DNA of 64,000 bases from Prostheceraeus crozeri (taxonomy: Eukaryota > Platyhelminthes > Polycladida > Euryleptidae): the NCBI GenBank assembly GCA_907163375.1, contig CAJQUW010004756.1, positions 496,001 through 560,000 on the forward strand, in the 5' to 3' direction. Shown piece by piece: positions 22,301 through 37,036 of the stretch. The notes beneath the pieces are model-generated. The model had not been told where the DNA came from and searched no databases. It was given only the letters and a program-made list of their open reading frames with translations. A program made the position numbers and the translations under genes. Position 1 is the first letter of the stretch. Each line of letters opens with the position of its first letter.

Positions 22301-25300
22301 TATCCTTATATCGAACGGTCAGTGACAATCCGATTGTTTGCCTGTCGAGATTTCCTTTTGAGCATCAAGGATTTGTTAATATGATGCCATGTTAGCAGGA
22401 TTTGCATAATTTAATTTTGAAAGTTTGCGCTTTTCATGGAGAATGCAGAACTCTTTGACGTTTGGAGATTTGCATTTAATGAAAGGAGATTATCTAATCA
22501 AAATTTCATGTAATAAAAGTCGAGCTGAAGGTGCATCACAGGTCTCTGGTGTAGCAACTTGAAATGGCGTTTTGGAAGATAAGCAATAAGCAAATGTGTA
22601 TTTATGACCTGATAAAGTGGTGCAAGTTCAAGTATCGCGGGAGGATTGACTACAAATTACTAGATCTTCATCGAGTTTCTTGCACTGACGGCATACAACG
22701 ACGCACTGCGGGAAATTATTTGAAATTGTTTAGGCGAAAATCAAGATAACTCTCGAGATAAAGGACTATTAAACCGTCTCGAAAGCAGGAAGCGGGTACT
22801 TAGGCTAGGGAATGGATAGATATCCGATTTGCATGAGACAATATGCTCGCATGTTGAATCATCCTCCTATTGGAATGACAAAGATTACCGAATAAGAAAG
22901 ACCGATCAATTTTGACACTACAATTGTCAATATGGAAATTTTTGTGGTAATTGACATAAAGTATTTTGGTATAATACTTTTGTCCTTCGGGGAAAATAGG
23001 CGAAAGCGGGTTTAGTCGTTTACTCAAATGTTACGCTGGCCCGGCAGTCTAACTTATCCTAGTTTAGCGGCAATAGTACTTAGGCTGCAAGTAGAACTTC
23101 ACTTAATTGAAATTGCACAAGTGCATTTGAAGCCGCATGGCGACCAGATGCCGAAAATCTAGGCGATGAGGTATATATAATCTAGGCGATAGTATGAAAC
23201 CTGGGAGACCCAAGTTATACGCCGACATCCCGATTGGTGCTGAGAACCCTCCTGACCGGTACTTTTTCTCCAAGCCGGTCAACAAGACCAATAAACCTGA
23301 TCCTTCGCTGTTTGATGGTGACGGAGAGCAGAGTGGGATTACCTGCTCTGGTGTAAACTTGATAATTGTATTATTTGTTTTTCTAGAAAGGAAGGGTTAT
23401 CTGTAACCTTAATATCGAAATGGCACATCACAGAATTAGACAACTTTCCTGATATGCATGTGCTTTTATCATGCATCTAATCGGCAATGTATGTGAGAAT
23501 GTGGTTGAATGTGGATAAAGTTGCTCAAAATGTTTGTGTTTGCGACATTAAGAGGCTCGCCAAATCTAAATGCGTTTAGCCATATAGACAGGGGTACATC
23601 AAAATGAAAGGAAATGATCTGAAGACATTCCATGCCAAAAATTATGAATCTGGGCTTAGTACTTTTCCTTTAATCATAGAGAACATGCAAAATTTCATTT
23701 TAACAAAAAACTGCAGAACTCAGTAGAACTCGGCAGACGTGCCGATTCGTAGTAGGCATATGGTGTACATCATTCTGTGAAAGTCTCACTTTCGGCCTCG
23801 TTCACTGCAGAAACTCGTTCTGGCTGCCGGACTAACTTGCTCCTTCTCGAATGGATCATTCGTGTATCGCTTGCTATTGGAAATGGCAAACAATGAGCTG
23901 TCAGGAGAGGACACCAAAGCCAGTGAGAGATGTGTGCGTACTGTGATATCACTTCGCACACACCAAAACACACACATCACTATGTGGCTAACATTCGATT
24001 AAGTGTATGCACTATGCAGTGAGAAATGCGGAGGAGAGGATGGTGAAATCATCAAGTGAACTAATTTTCGTACGCCTGCTACTTTCTTTAATAATGATCA
24101 GAAGGACCAACATTATGGAGAAAACTTGTGGGCAATCATCTGAATTCTTCCAATCTGAAGGAATTGGCAATCGAAGCATTTTGCTTGAACCCACCTTAAT
24201 CCGCAAGCGACGCACGACTTTTTTCCTATCTCTGTAAGGTATTAGGAATTCCTTTTTGCCCACTTAATATGTTCCTCGATGTGCCGTGGATTTCGTATTA
24301 ATCACACTTCTAGCAAACCGAAGCAGATAAACAAAATATTTAATTCTGTGGTGATTGAGGCGGAGAGCGTCCAGGTGGTACTTCCGTGCAAAGGTAGCTG
24401 GAGTGCGCATGCACTGAGGATGCCGAGTTTTGTTGCGGACCGTGTCTTCCTGTACACGATGTCTTCCGTACCGTGTCTTCCTGTTGCGCCATACACGAAG
24501 CAGCCTTCCGTAGGTTCTGATGATCAACTGTAGACGACGGATCGACTAATTCATGGAAGGACAGTCCCTGGTGAACATGCACCTGAGATATATGAAGTCC
24601 TCCATGGCGTCTAAACAGCACAGAAGGTGGAGAAAGATGATATTATTAAAACTAATTAAGGAGGCAAACAATTCAATTAAAGAAGACACCGAGGGAGACC
24701 GCTTCTTCTCACTGAACCTCTAGTGTCAAAGGAACTGCATAATTGAGATCTTTTTACCTGGAGTGGTAATCTTCACAAGAATTATATCTACTTGCACGTT
24801 CCAAGTGGTGGAACTGAATAAAATATTATGCAATTTAATGACGTGAAACTTGAGAGTTTCTGACTGATCTCTAACGCACTTAAATCCGTCATTTTTATTC
24901 CCATCCCTGCATTTGACGGAGTGAACCTCCAGCGACTGAAGTTGATCGAACTCTCGGAAATGTGTGGTGAATTCAATAGTGCGCTGATACTAGATCAACA
25001 ACCTACAGATGGAGTTGGGGTGCAACTTGTCTCAGTTTTCATTACATTTCTAGTTTTGACAGCGATTCTCTATTATGCACTGAATGACTGGTTAAGTGCT
25101 GCCAATATCTGAGCATTGATGTGAACGTTCTTGAATTTGAGAGAAGCAACTGAAGTGTTGATAAACACTCGAATCACTATTGTATCATTGACGGCTTGTT
25201 CAAGCTCTTTTTTCAACGGTCATATAATTCATCTATCGAAAATGCATGATAGTTGAATCGGTGCAGTGGTTACATGAGTAGTTCACTTGAACTCCCACTT

Positions 25301-28300
25301 ACTGAACTGTTTTTCAACAAAACAGCTTTTCATCCAGCTTCACTCGATTGGATATCTTTATCAGTCACATAGAAGGATATTGTTAAAATTTTTTAGTACT
25401 TTCTATTAGTTGTGTTAGTTAATGGGAAGAGTAGTACATTATCATTGCATTACACTCGTGTGGTCAGGTGGCACAGTGGCTAAATGCCTGGACTAGCGAT
25501 CCTTCAGTCCAGAGGTCGAGTCCTGAGAGTGTCATTGGAAGTCGACAGGAAGAGCATCCAGGCTGCAGGATCTTAACACTCCTGATAAAAGTCTATTTGA
25601 GTCATGCACTCATATTCAAATGTGAAATAGGCAGATTCAATTAGCGATGTAACTTTAATTGCGCTTATAATATCACTTAAGAAAGGCTGAAGAATTAAGT
25701 CGGCTGCTACTTCTCTATCTTTTCTAATGATAAATTGATCGAGAAAAATCATGGATGTTCTTCTTCATCATAACATCGTATCAGCTCTGATCTTTGCTTA
25801 TGCTGCACCTTCAATTGCTCTCTGTAGAAAACATTAAAGAAGACGAATTAAAAAGTCACCGTGCAGTTGGCCTTTTGTTAGTGTGTTTATCACTCACTAA
25901 GACTTAGAAGAGCATCGTCAAGTAAAAAAGCGTCGTGTACTCACCATTCTACCCCTTCTCTTTATCGACTCTTCTCCATCTTCGATCGAAGTTACTGCGG
26001 AGAAGAAACCATTTTAGTAAATTCTGCCTTGACATTCTGTCGAAAAGTCTTCCTGTCCTCGTCTCTCCTCCAAGCGAAGAAGAAAGAGAGGGAGATCCCA
26101 TTTGGCTGCCTCAACAATCCATTTGATCAGTAATCCACTTAGACTTAGCTTTCTTGTCCCGAACTGTTACATCGAGCTTTCTTCATGCATCGCCTTCTCA
26201 CGCAGAAAAGAATATTTGTCTTCTCGGCCGCCCGACCCTCTGCTTTGTATCCCTGTCTGCGTCAAGTCAGTGATCCTGCATTCCAATTTTGTCTCTAGGG
26301 AGGACGCGAGGTGCAGTCTCCTTTTCTATGACTGAGAGAAAACAAGTTCAATTTTCCACTGTCTTGGAAGAAACTGATCTACCAGTGATCCACGCACATC
26401 AATGTCACTGCTATTTTCTCGTCTCGGCAGTTTTGAAAATTCTGACGGTGAATCTTTAATTATGTCTGTATGCGCTCATGCTTGCATAGCAATATACAGA
26501 AGGGATGAGATGTAGATATTTGAATTATTTACTTGAAGTGATAACCAAACAGACTTTTTTCATGCGGAGGTGAAGCTTGAATTGAGAAGCAATGGAGGGA
26601 AGACCTGAAGATTGTAAGTGATGCGAAATATTCACAGCACAGATAGAAGAAAACAAGGCATTGAAAAGACTTTTCAGGGTTTGATAGCGCATGTTGATCT
26701 ATACAATCCAAAAAAGCAAAGAGAACAATGGGCAGCAATTATTCAACGAATATCGATAGGCTCTAGAAAAGGGTCAATTTAAACCATCCACTTCTCGTTT
26801 AGGCTCCTATCATTATCTGCATGTTATTTTATTTTGATTCATATTTATATTACATATAATATTAATGGAGAGACGGAACTCCCTTGTGGAGCACCGCAGT
26901 TGGCAACCTTCCATTTTGACAATTCGTTGGTGAAGCGTACACATTGTCATCGACAGGTAAAAGCGATAGCCAGCGTCAATAGTAGCTCAATAAGGCAATC
27001 GATTGAATGGCGTAGATAAGTCAATGGTCGTTAATGTGACCCTACCGGACCGGACTTAGTATCGTCAAAAGCTTTCAAGATGCGATCGTAGAGAGGCGTA
27101 GAGAATATTGATTAACATGAGCATCAGATTGCATCATTCTATTTCAATTAACCCTGACTGAATTTTTGCAGCCGCAGACAAGGAAGAGCAACTCATCATT
27201 CAAAGATTTCGAGCAGCTTTTACCGCTCTTCTCGACGAGGAGATGGCCGAGCTTCGTCAACTTGACCACGTGCATCAAGAGCGTGTGTTCTTGAAACTGC
27301 GTGCCAAGAGTATCCGCAACAAGAAAATGTTGGAGTACGCTATCCAGGAAACTGATCCTAAGGTAAGAAATATCACTGTTTAACTTACTCATCATCCCCG
27401 CCATTCTGGTTACTTGATATTTCATCTTTTCCACAGGCGCAACCACAACATGTAAGTTTTAGTCTTGAGCACACTTTTGCAGTTGTTTTTGAAGAACACG
27501 ACATGACAGACGTTTGTAAACTAAACTAAGTCAGTATTTAATAATTCAGTGAATACAGCTAATGCCTTGTGATTTTTGATCCAAGTAGCATACTTTACAC
27601 TGTAAACCGAGAAATTTTGCGAATTGACAAGAAGACATACCGTGAGTTCAAATTTTGTGATATTTAGAGCCACGGAATTCCGTGTATAAAGCGAAGCTAA
27701 AATGATACTTAAAAAGTAGATTCAAATTAATAATTTTAAGATGCATTTCAATATTCTAGATGTCATTACAAATACGAATGAGGATGAAATGTGCACGTAT
27801 AGATCATGAAAAAACCCCAGTTCAATACTAATATTAGTTAAGTTTGTCTCTATAACCTTAAAAAGAATCAAAATAGACATTTCATAATCTTTACTAAATG
27901 CCACATGGTTGAGTTTCACCAAGAAACTTAAACGTTCTCTAATTCAGTTGATTCAGAGACTATCAATAGTGTTAGTATTATTCATTTGTTTTGATGTCGT
28001 CTTACCGAATAGATTGTATGTAGTGAAACTGGGTGATGTGAGTCTTACACTTGCATTCATGATTGTCCAGTCGAAGGGGGATCATTTCACCGCCGGTTCT
28101 TTCAAGTCAAGTAGAACTCCCCAAATTTCGGTCGAACTATGTTCTTTAGTTCAAGTAAAGGCATGCACTTTTGAAGGGCCTTCGTCTCCCCGCACCTTCT
28201 ATCGGTCAATAGTAACGGATTTCAGTTACCATTCAAAGATTTGCTTAACTTTATTTGATTATCCGGGACGGATTGAAGGAACGGATGTTTGCATCAGCCG

Positions 28301-31300
28301 TGTTCATCGCATTGACTTACATCGATTATGGTTTGGGGGCAATCACATCCCAGGGGCGTGCAGGCATTCATCTTCTTGAAAAGGGTGAGACAATGAAATC
28401 GGAAAATTATTTGGAAATTGTGAAAGAAAAGGTGGCTACGTGGATGACTAACAAAGAATGTTATGTATTTATGCATGACGGTGCACCATGCCACCAGGCG
28501 AAGACAGTAAAGACATGGTTTCAGGAAAATGAAATCATGGTTCTGGGACCTTGGCCAAGCTGATCTCCCGATCTCAACCCGATTGGGAATAGTTGGGTGA
28601 AATTGAAAGCCGAGGTCTCCAAAGACAACCCAACATCCTATCGAGACTTAAAAGCAGCGATATTGAAAGCATGGTACCCCCTCAATATTGCGAGGCGCTC
28701 ATTGAATCCATGCCGAGAAGAATAGATGCGGTTCTCAAGGTACGTGGTAGAGCAACAAAATATTGATCTCTCACTCAATCTGTGATATTTTAAATCTTAT
28801 GTGCGCAGTTTTCTCCTTTTGTACACTTTCTAAGACTTAATTCTAAGACTTAATAGTCTTTGTAAACAAATATAATGCACTAGGGAAAGGAATCTGATAT
28901 TTTGAAATATCGTTAACGTAAAAGTGTGTGGGTGGTCTGATCTTAATGGCCATAACTGTATATTGAGTGCAGATTTTCTTTCATTAGCACTGAAATTGTC
29001 GAATTCATGTGTTCATTGGTTTAAGCGAATGTGCATTATGCAGGTCTTCCCTCTATGTGATATGGAAGAAGTAAAATAGTATCAGAAACACTGATCTGAA
29101 GGATAGTCCATTGATAAATTCTCTGTAATAAGTTTCACTATATCAAACATGTAAAATCGACATCATTATACTAATTGGCCTCTATTCGTTGAGAAGAAGA
29201 AGCCAGTAATTGTTCAACCGTCCAATGTCACATACTCGCTGTGATCGGAATAGTGTGGTGCAACTCGCATATGCAGGAGGAAATACATAGAAATGTATCA
29301 GTTTGATGACATTAATTTTGTGTCGTGTGGTATGAACAACAATTACGTAATCGACCGTCTGGGTTTTGTCTGTGGCAATTACCACTCGAAATCGCAACTT
29401 GAAAACCATATTCTCCATGAAGCACTAGAAAACCACAACAGGCATCACTCAAACTTTCTCAAATTCACAACGAAGCGGTCATTTTCGCTGCCAAACATAC
29501 GCTGTTAACACTAGGTTTTTAGATCGGCAATCTTGGTACTCGAAGAGCCGAGAAATGGTTTCCAATCTCGGTTATCGTTTCTCAACATTTTGATGCAGTT
29601 GTGATGGCCAATGCATTTGAAAATGAAGATATTCGCACAATTCATTTATCCCAATTACAATAAACGCCAAAATGAAAACAATGTAATAAGAACGTAATGC
29701 ACGAGCGCTTTCATGGTTTCTATTCATGTGCGGCGACCAAGTGAAATGAAATGGAACAACTTGGGAAAAATGGGAACACAACTGAAGGAGATATTAACGA
29801 ACTGCCAATCACCTCAGTAACGACAGAGTGTAAACGAACTCTTTTTGGACACAAAGACCAGGCTTGCGACCAAGAATGAATAAACTTCCAGAATACGCAA
29901 TTTGCCACTTTGACTGGAAGAACACGAAATCGAAAAATATGTTGAATACGTGTCGCCAACAAATGAATCACATTAAACTGCGTGTCAACAAATATATGAG
30001 GATAGATTGCGAGTTGATGAATTACATTTCAGATTTTTGTAATGTAATTAAAAGATTAAAATGTAATTTTTAATTGTAATGAAAGTTAATATAATTTTTC
30101 GATTTTGTGTTCTTCCAGTCAAACTGTTAATTTGCTTATTCTGGAAGCTTTTTCATTCTTGGTCGCAAAATTGGTCTTTGTGTCCAAAAGGAGTTCGCTT
30201 ACACTCTGTTGTTACTGTGGTGATTGGCAGTTCGCTAGTATAGTATCTTTTTTAGTTGTGTTCCCATTTTTCCCATGTTGTTGCATTTCATTTCACTTGG
30301 TCGTTGCAGATGAATAGAGACCACGAAAACGCTCAACGTTTTCCAAGCGATAACCGAAATCCGTCAAATTCTTGTGAAATATTCTTTAGTTCGATAAATT
30401 GAACACTTACAACTTGAAATAAAGCTTTAATGATTCTGATTCATACAAAATAAGATGAAGGAAGGTGTCCATTCATCATCATCATTGTTGAAAGCTCAGT
30501 AGGCATATCACCAATTCACAATATTTCATAATATACAGAAAACGTCGAATATATCTGTTTATATTGGAACACCGCAAGCGCAATGATTTTGGTCTTCATC
30601 TATTTCTGCATAACTTAGTCAGAGTGAGTTGAATGCTCGAATGTCGCTGTAACCCACTCTATTTGAGAAATTATAATTTTCATTATCTCTTCCTTGGAAT
30701 ACAACTGTAAACGTTGAGGTATCATGTTAGTTGTCGTAGAGTTTTGAAAGATCACGCGAGAATTATTAATAATGGAAATATCATGCAAAAATAAAAAAAT
30801 GTACAAGCTCTACCAATTTCTATGTCTCTTGTATTCAAGGATTACAGAAATGACATGCAGCAAGGTGAAAATTGTAGTTTTATTGTGTTAACTTGTAGTA
30901 GTTCTTCACATAACGAAATTTCTGACATCATGCAATGATAGAACTTGTCTAAAATGACTAGAAATGTGCTGATTGAAGAAGATTATATACATCTTCATCC
31001 TAATTTGTTGGTGGTTGGCCCTCATCAAGACCTAAGTTTAAACCAATGTTCTCCTTGTTACTGAATTTAGTAATTACTTATGATCGGCGTCTATGTATGA
31101 AAATTGCAGTGCTTTTGAAATTCCAATCTAAATTATTCTGTGAGAAAGGATGTAGAATGGCTCATGCTCTTGGCTGCATTGGTTTCGCTATACGTAGTTA
31201 GATTTAGTTAAATTGAGGTCAAATATTGCTGTAAAAATACACGCAAGTTAATTATTTATTTAAGTATATTCATGAATTCAGTGAACAGCTAGTGTGCAAC

Positions 31301-34300
31301 TAGTGAACATGCATTCAAGATCCGCAATTTTACAGCTAGCGACAAAGGAGATGTCAACAGAATCAACAAGTACGGTGCATATGAACACACAGGCTATAAA
31401 GATAGTAGTCGTAGTCAAATATGTTTTCATCACTTTGTACACCCAAAATACAGAAAGAATGAAGTTACAATGTTTCGTTATCATTTTTTCAGATAGCGAA
31501 TTTAAGCAAGTGATTTTCTGTTCATGTGCATTATACCCGTTGCTAAGTATGGCAGTTCAGCTCGGGAAGGTCCTAACTAGCTTTTGACATCTAGAATGAT
31601 TGACCAAACTGAAAATCTACACAACAGACTGTTCTGCCAGCTTCATATTGTTGATCGAAACTTGACATCCACGGCTTCCAATAAGTTTCATGGTTAAAAC
31701 CGGGAAGACTTGAAAACAGTTAAGAAAGGATCCGTTTCCTTTTCCATTATTGTATTCAGGACCAGTCTGTACGCAATCTTATCGAATCCTTTCTCAAAAT
31801 CAATGTTAAGAAGATGACACAGCAGATATCACGCCTTTGAATGTTACTCATAACAAAAATGACCGAAATGAAAAAAATGAAAATGAAACAGCGCGCTGGC
31901 CGTCGAACCTTCTGGCTGGCATCCATGCTGCGAGATCATTTGATACTTGGCAAGTTCACTTCTATAACGGGAAAGAATTTGTAACTCTAGAATTCTTGCA
32001 GGTGTTAGCAGTAAAGAAACAGATCGAGTACCGGTATTTAGTAGACCTGGAAGACTGAATTTAGATGATGCGGATGAATGGCGCAAAATAATCTTTCCAC
32101 AGGTCACTACTTTCAATATTGAATTATGAAGTTAATGCGGTTGATTTTATGATAATCACTCCTGCTGTGCTTTAGGTATAGTCTTCAGCATTTATTGATA
32201 GCGTAGTTAAATCATTTTCCTTTTTTGCAGTTGGACCGAATTTCGGCGGCCACGTTTTCCTTCCTCCGAGCAGTAATGAAAGAAAAAGTGCATGCCATCA
32301 ATCACTACTCGCATCTGTTGGATAGTGACACGATTGAGGCCAAGAAACAATTGCCAAATCTGCGACAGTATCTCCAGAAACTTCACACGGATATCAAAGA
32401 AATTCTGACAAAGATTACGACCAGTTTACCAACCTTGAGCGATGAGGTAAAGAAAAGGTTTTATATTATCTGCATGTCGGATTTTATGAAGTTCAATGCT
32501 TTCGAAAAATTTCTGAATATTTCCTAGCGAATGATAATTGCAAGTACGTATCGTTTCGCATTTGTAGTGATGTTACATACATGAAATGAGAAATACATCA
32601 AAGTCGGAGCTATGTGGCAATCATTTCATCTACCAGAAACAGACAGCTCTTCCTAAATTTTCATTAGCGCTGCCAATAGCTGTAGATGAGTTTCCTCTGA
32701 AAACGACAGCCAAGTTCCTGAATGATGGTAGTGGAAAAATTAAGCTGAACAAAATCCCACAAAGAATCTCTGTCGTACGAAAATAATTTCCATATGAGAT
32801 CCGATATCAGATTCTTATTTCGCTCCCGTACAGGTTGATGCAACAAAAACTGTCACTGACTTTTATACTTCAAATAGTCCTTTTAATTTTCTGTGCCTGA
32901 GAGGAGCTTGTACATCCATTTGCTGTTTTATAATCGTACTTGATTTTCTAGGGGAAATGTAGCTAAATAAGTGCTTGTCGGATGAATACAAAATTCCTGC
33001 GATTTATTCAGGTTTCAAAATTGTTGGCAATCAATCAAACTGAGGAGTGATTTTAATCGAATTCGAAGATGGTCAGAGCGCAGCCGCATTCCTACTTTTC
33101 ACCAGTGATTATGATCTGTACACTTGCTAATTCAGAATGTCTAGGCAGAATCTAGTAAACTTGTAAGTAATTTCAACGAAGTCAGAATAACAGAATTCGT
33201 TTCGTAGTCATGATATTGAAAGCATGGACTTCCTGTAAATTGAGACCTCCTAAACCTTTATTGACCAATTTTCGGCTGCACGACCTGTTTAGCGGATAAT
33301 GAGACTCAAGTTGTCTGGAATTTTATATCTGAAATCATGGAAGAAAATGAATGAATGAAAATGGAAGTCTCACCAGCTTCTCTGCGATGACTGGAATTTT
33401 ATGAGGATTCTTCACGCAATTTAAGTTGATGTTGTTGTTGTCCTTCGTGATTATCTGCTTTCTCATTGCTCTTTCATTGTTTCGTCATTGGCTGTAACTG
33501 CGAAGGATTATTTGCCAAGTACTCTTTCTACGTTGATCAAGGTTGCATATTGTACTCTCAAAAACGGCAATCTGGTTTTGCTGCTGATGTGATTGTGCAA
33601 ATATCAACCTCTCGCGTGGAAAGTCCATGATTAGAGACAGCCTTTGAAGGAGTATTGACCATGAACTCGTGATGTCTTTCATTCTACAAAGGTCGACTAC
33701 ACCTGGGGCATCTTGATACAAGGATCTGTATAATATCGTTGGTGCATGCTGTGTGATGACCTAATGTGTGATGAAACGTGTCATTTGATTGGTTGTCAAT
33801 ACATTTCTGTAGATCAAAAAGTGGCGGGTAACAGTACGTCACCCCATGGCAGATGTGCTAAACAACGTTGTAGATGGTGACGAGATGGGCCGTGAAAAGC
33901 TTTTGTTACCTGGGTGACGAGCTTGACGCTGGAGGAGGATGTGAGACTTTTGTCGCAGGATGTGAGAATACGCATAGGTTGGAGAACATTCCACGACCTG
34001 TCAGCTTTCTTAACATCATGAGTTCCCACATTGAGTATGAAAGGAAAAATTTTCAAACTCGCATCCGAAGTTGTATGTCGTGCGCAAGCGAAACATGGGC
34101 ACTGAAAGCAGAAAATGAAAGAAGACTGGATACGGCTGAGATGTCCATGTTGCGTCGAATGTGTGATGTGTCACTAAGGGAGCGTTACTCAAACGCAGAA
34201 TTGAGGGCGCGCTTAGACGTAAAACATTACCTGCATCTACAACATTATCTGCATAACAGAATCATTTGATATGGTTTAGACATGTGCATCGAAAGAGGGA

Positions 34301-37000
34301 AGATGATTGGGTAACGGGAGTTTGGAAGTTGGAAGTGATGGGGAAAAGAGCAAAGGGGGTCCAAAGAAGACCTGGGACGAAACCTGCTAAACGTAACAGC
34401 TAATAGGCAGCCCTTGATTGTCAGATTTGGACTCAATGACTTCGGAGCAAGCGGACTCAAAACACGGACGAGATTAGCTTTTCTCCTTTGAAACTTCTCT
34501 GTTCTAGTGCTACATTCATATGTCTTAATTGTTTAAACTGTGTGCAGTGAGAAAATGCCTTTAGATCTGTCGGGAGACGCCACCACCAAATGTTTTCGCA
34601 TAGAGAGAGAGAGAGAGCGATGGACATGTTTTGGTTGGTCTTCCTATTTTCTATATAAGGAAAACCCGTCTCTTCGGGCACGAGTACTTTCGTTGGTCAC
34701 CGACCGAAATAATGAAATCATGAATTAGGCTATTATTTCGCATGATTATGTTCGGTCAGTGACCAACGAAAGTCCTGGCGCACGAAAGACGATTATTTCC
34801 CTAACATCAGGACATGGAACCCCTCCAACCAACAGACTGGTCAAAGATCTTCACTTTTCAAAGTTGTAATTATAGTGAATTATATTTTTTGTTTCTTGTT
34901 TCAGATGAAGACTCGCGTCTTGAAGTTTATGGCAACGTACTCTGAAGTGGAATCTTCTGCCAATTCCTTGGAAAATAAGGGAGAATTGCCTGATGGACCC
35001 CTCAAAGGTCAAAGTCGCAAGGTAAGCTTTAAGTTAAAACAACACGAAGATATTTCCTTCCTAACAGCAAAGTCAACTAAAATGCGAATGTTGACGGTCT
35101 ACTGCTCATGAAAAAAAAGTTCAATAAAATTTGATTTTTGGGGTATCCAGTTTCCTCACGTGCACTAGACTCCTTGCCTGTTGAACTCAGTTGAGTTTCA
35201 GGTTATGGTATGCATTTCATAATATCATGAAGTTTTCGTATTTTATGAATGAACCTAATCAGTTCACTGCCAGTTATCTATATTCATTCTCCGGTCCAAT
35301 GCTTCCAGTTTGCTCTTTACATGCAAAACCTGAGAGGACATGTCAATTTCATCAGCGCCTGCAATTGGAAACAGCTGACTTTAGTAGAACGAGATAGGGT
35401 CAGAGATTTCGACGGCTGCTGTGAAACCGGGCAGAAATTTCCACTGTTGATATGGTCATTATGATAATCTAAGCTCTATCTCTCATGGCATCGTTCAATA
35501 GAAATTCAAAAGTCATAGTTTTAACAATTCCAAATATCGTGTGTACAATCATTGTCTGCACGCTATTTCATTTTTCAAAAAGACCATAAAAGTCACAGGA
35601 TGACATTACAGATTTCTATTGAACAATGTTGAGTTGTTGTACGAAAAATGAACACAGCAATCGAATCCGCGTTAACGGACGATATCACTGTGTGAATTCG
35701 GAGTACAACAAGGTATTCTCATTATTCAATGTCTGTTGTCACGGAAGTCTATGACAATGTCGAAAACTGCACAGCGCAATATTGCATTGTACTCTTTTGG
35801 CGTTGTTTTGGGTGCTTTTGGTCTTGGTAATGTTCTAACAAATACCATTGATCAACAATTGATCATAGAAATCATCAACACAACAATATCGCTTAACTAA
35901 CAGCAACCAACTATGGTCATTGCCGCACTCCAAACCAACATAATAATCACATTGCTCAATAGAAATCTAATGTCATCCTGTAGTTTCAATGACCTTTTTG
36001 AAAAATGAAAAAAGCTGCCCTATATTGGCACTGTCAGAACTATGACTTTTGAATTTCTATTGTACAATGACCATAGATGCTCATGAGCTAAAGCGCATTC
36101 ATATCTGTGGTCATTGTAACACTTGAAAGCAGCATAATAATCATAAATTGTGTTCAAATCTGCGAACATTTTCCCAACCTATTCGCAGGCAAGCTGGTGC
36201 TCTGTTATCTCTTCATAGTCTGTCTGTCTTTTAGCATAGGCGTCCTGTTTCTTCATTCGCCTTTTCCCTGCTCAGGGTCGGCTGTTATCCTCAAATGCTT
36301 CCAACGAAAGACATCGATTTTCTTATATTCATTACCAAGACGGTTGCTCCCAACAGATGCTTCAATCCTTTTAGTAGTCATTCGATGATTTCCGTCTTCT
36401 ATACTGCCTCATCCCACGAATACAACATTGGCTTGCCGCATTTCTCAAAGACCTTTCATCATTTAATTAAAGCCATTTAAAAGTTCAAGTTCATGCTACA
36501 CTGATGTGCATTAGCTAATCAAACTTTTGACAGGTTGACTGTAAACTGAGTATATGGGATTAGGACTCCATCTCTCGCATTAAAGGATGAATTTGTCTTC
36601 AATCATCAAACAATGCAAGACAGACTAGATAAACATCGAGTTGTTGTCTATTCTCTCGTGGATGGAAATACGAGTGTATTCGATTACATCACGCAAGGCT
36701 TGTTTATAATGGAAAATGCATACGAAATTGCCATGTACTCTTCCTTACGACAAGCGATGAACTTCGTTTGACTTTCTATAGAGATCGAAGGCATAATGCG
36801 ACATCATTCATGTCCCATGGTGAATAGTTGAACGAGAGGAATGCATCAAGACAATCTCTTCTACAGAGCTATATAAACCAAATTTCGATACATATGAAAG
36901 AATGGGAAAAGGTCATCGCTATCATGCTGCATGTCTAATGCTGAGGACTTCAAATCAACTTCACCGAGGTTGAGTTTGGTGCAATTCAATAAATAAAGCC

Positions 37001-37036
<36 letters not shown>

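Noticed and set aside
24264-24621. Cluster of overlapping open frames on both strands
   Set aside because: Mirror-image frames over a slightly GC-richer patch; no motif in any of them.
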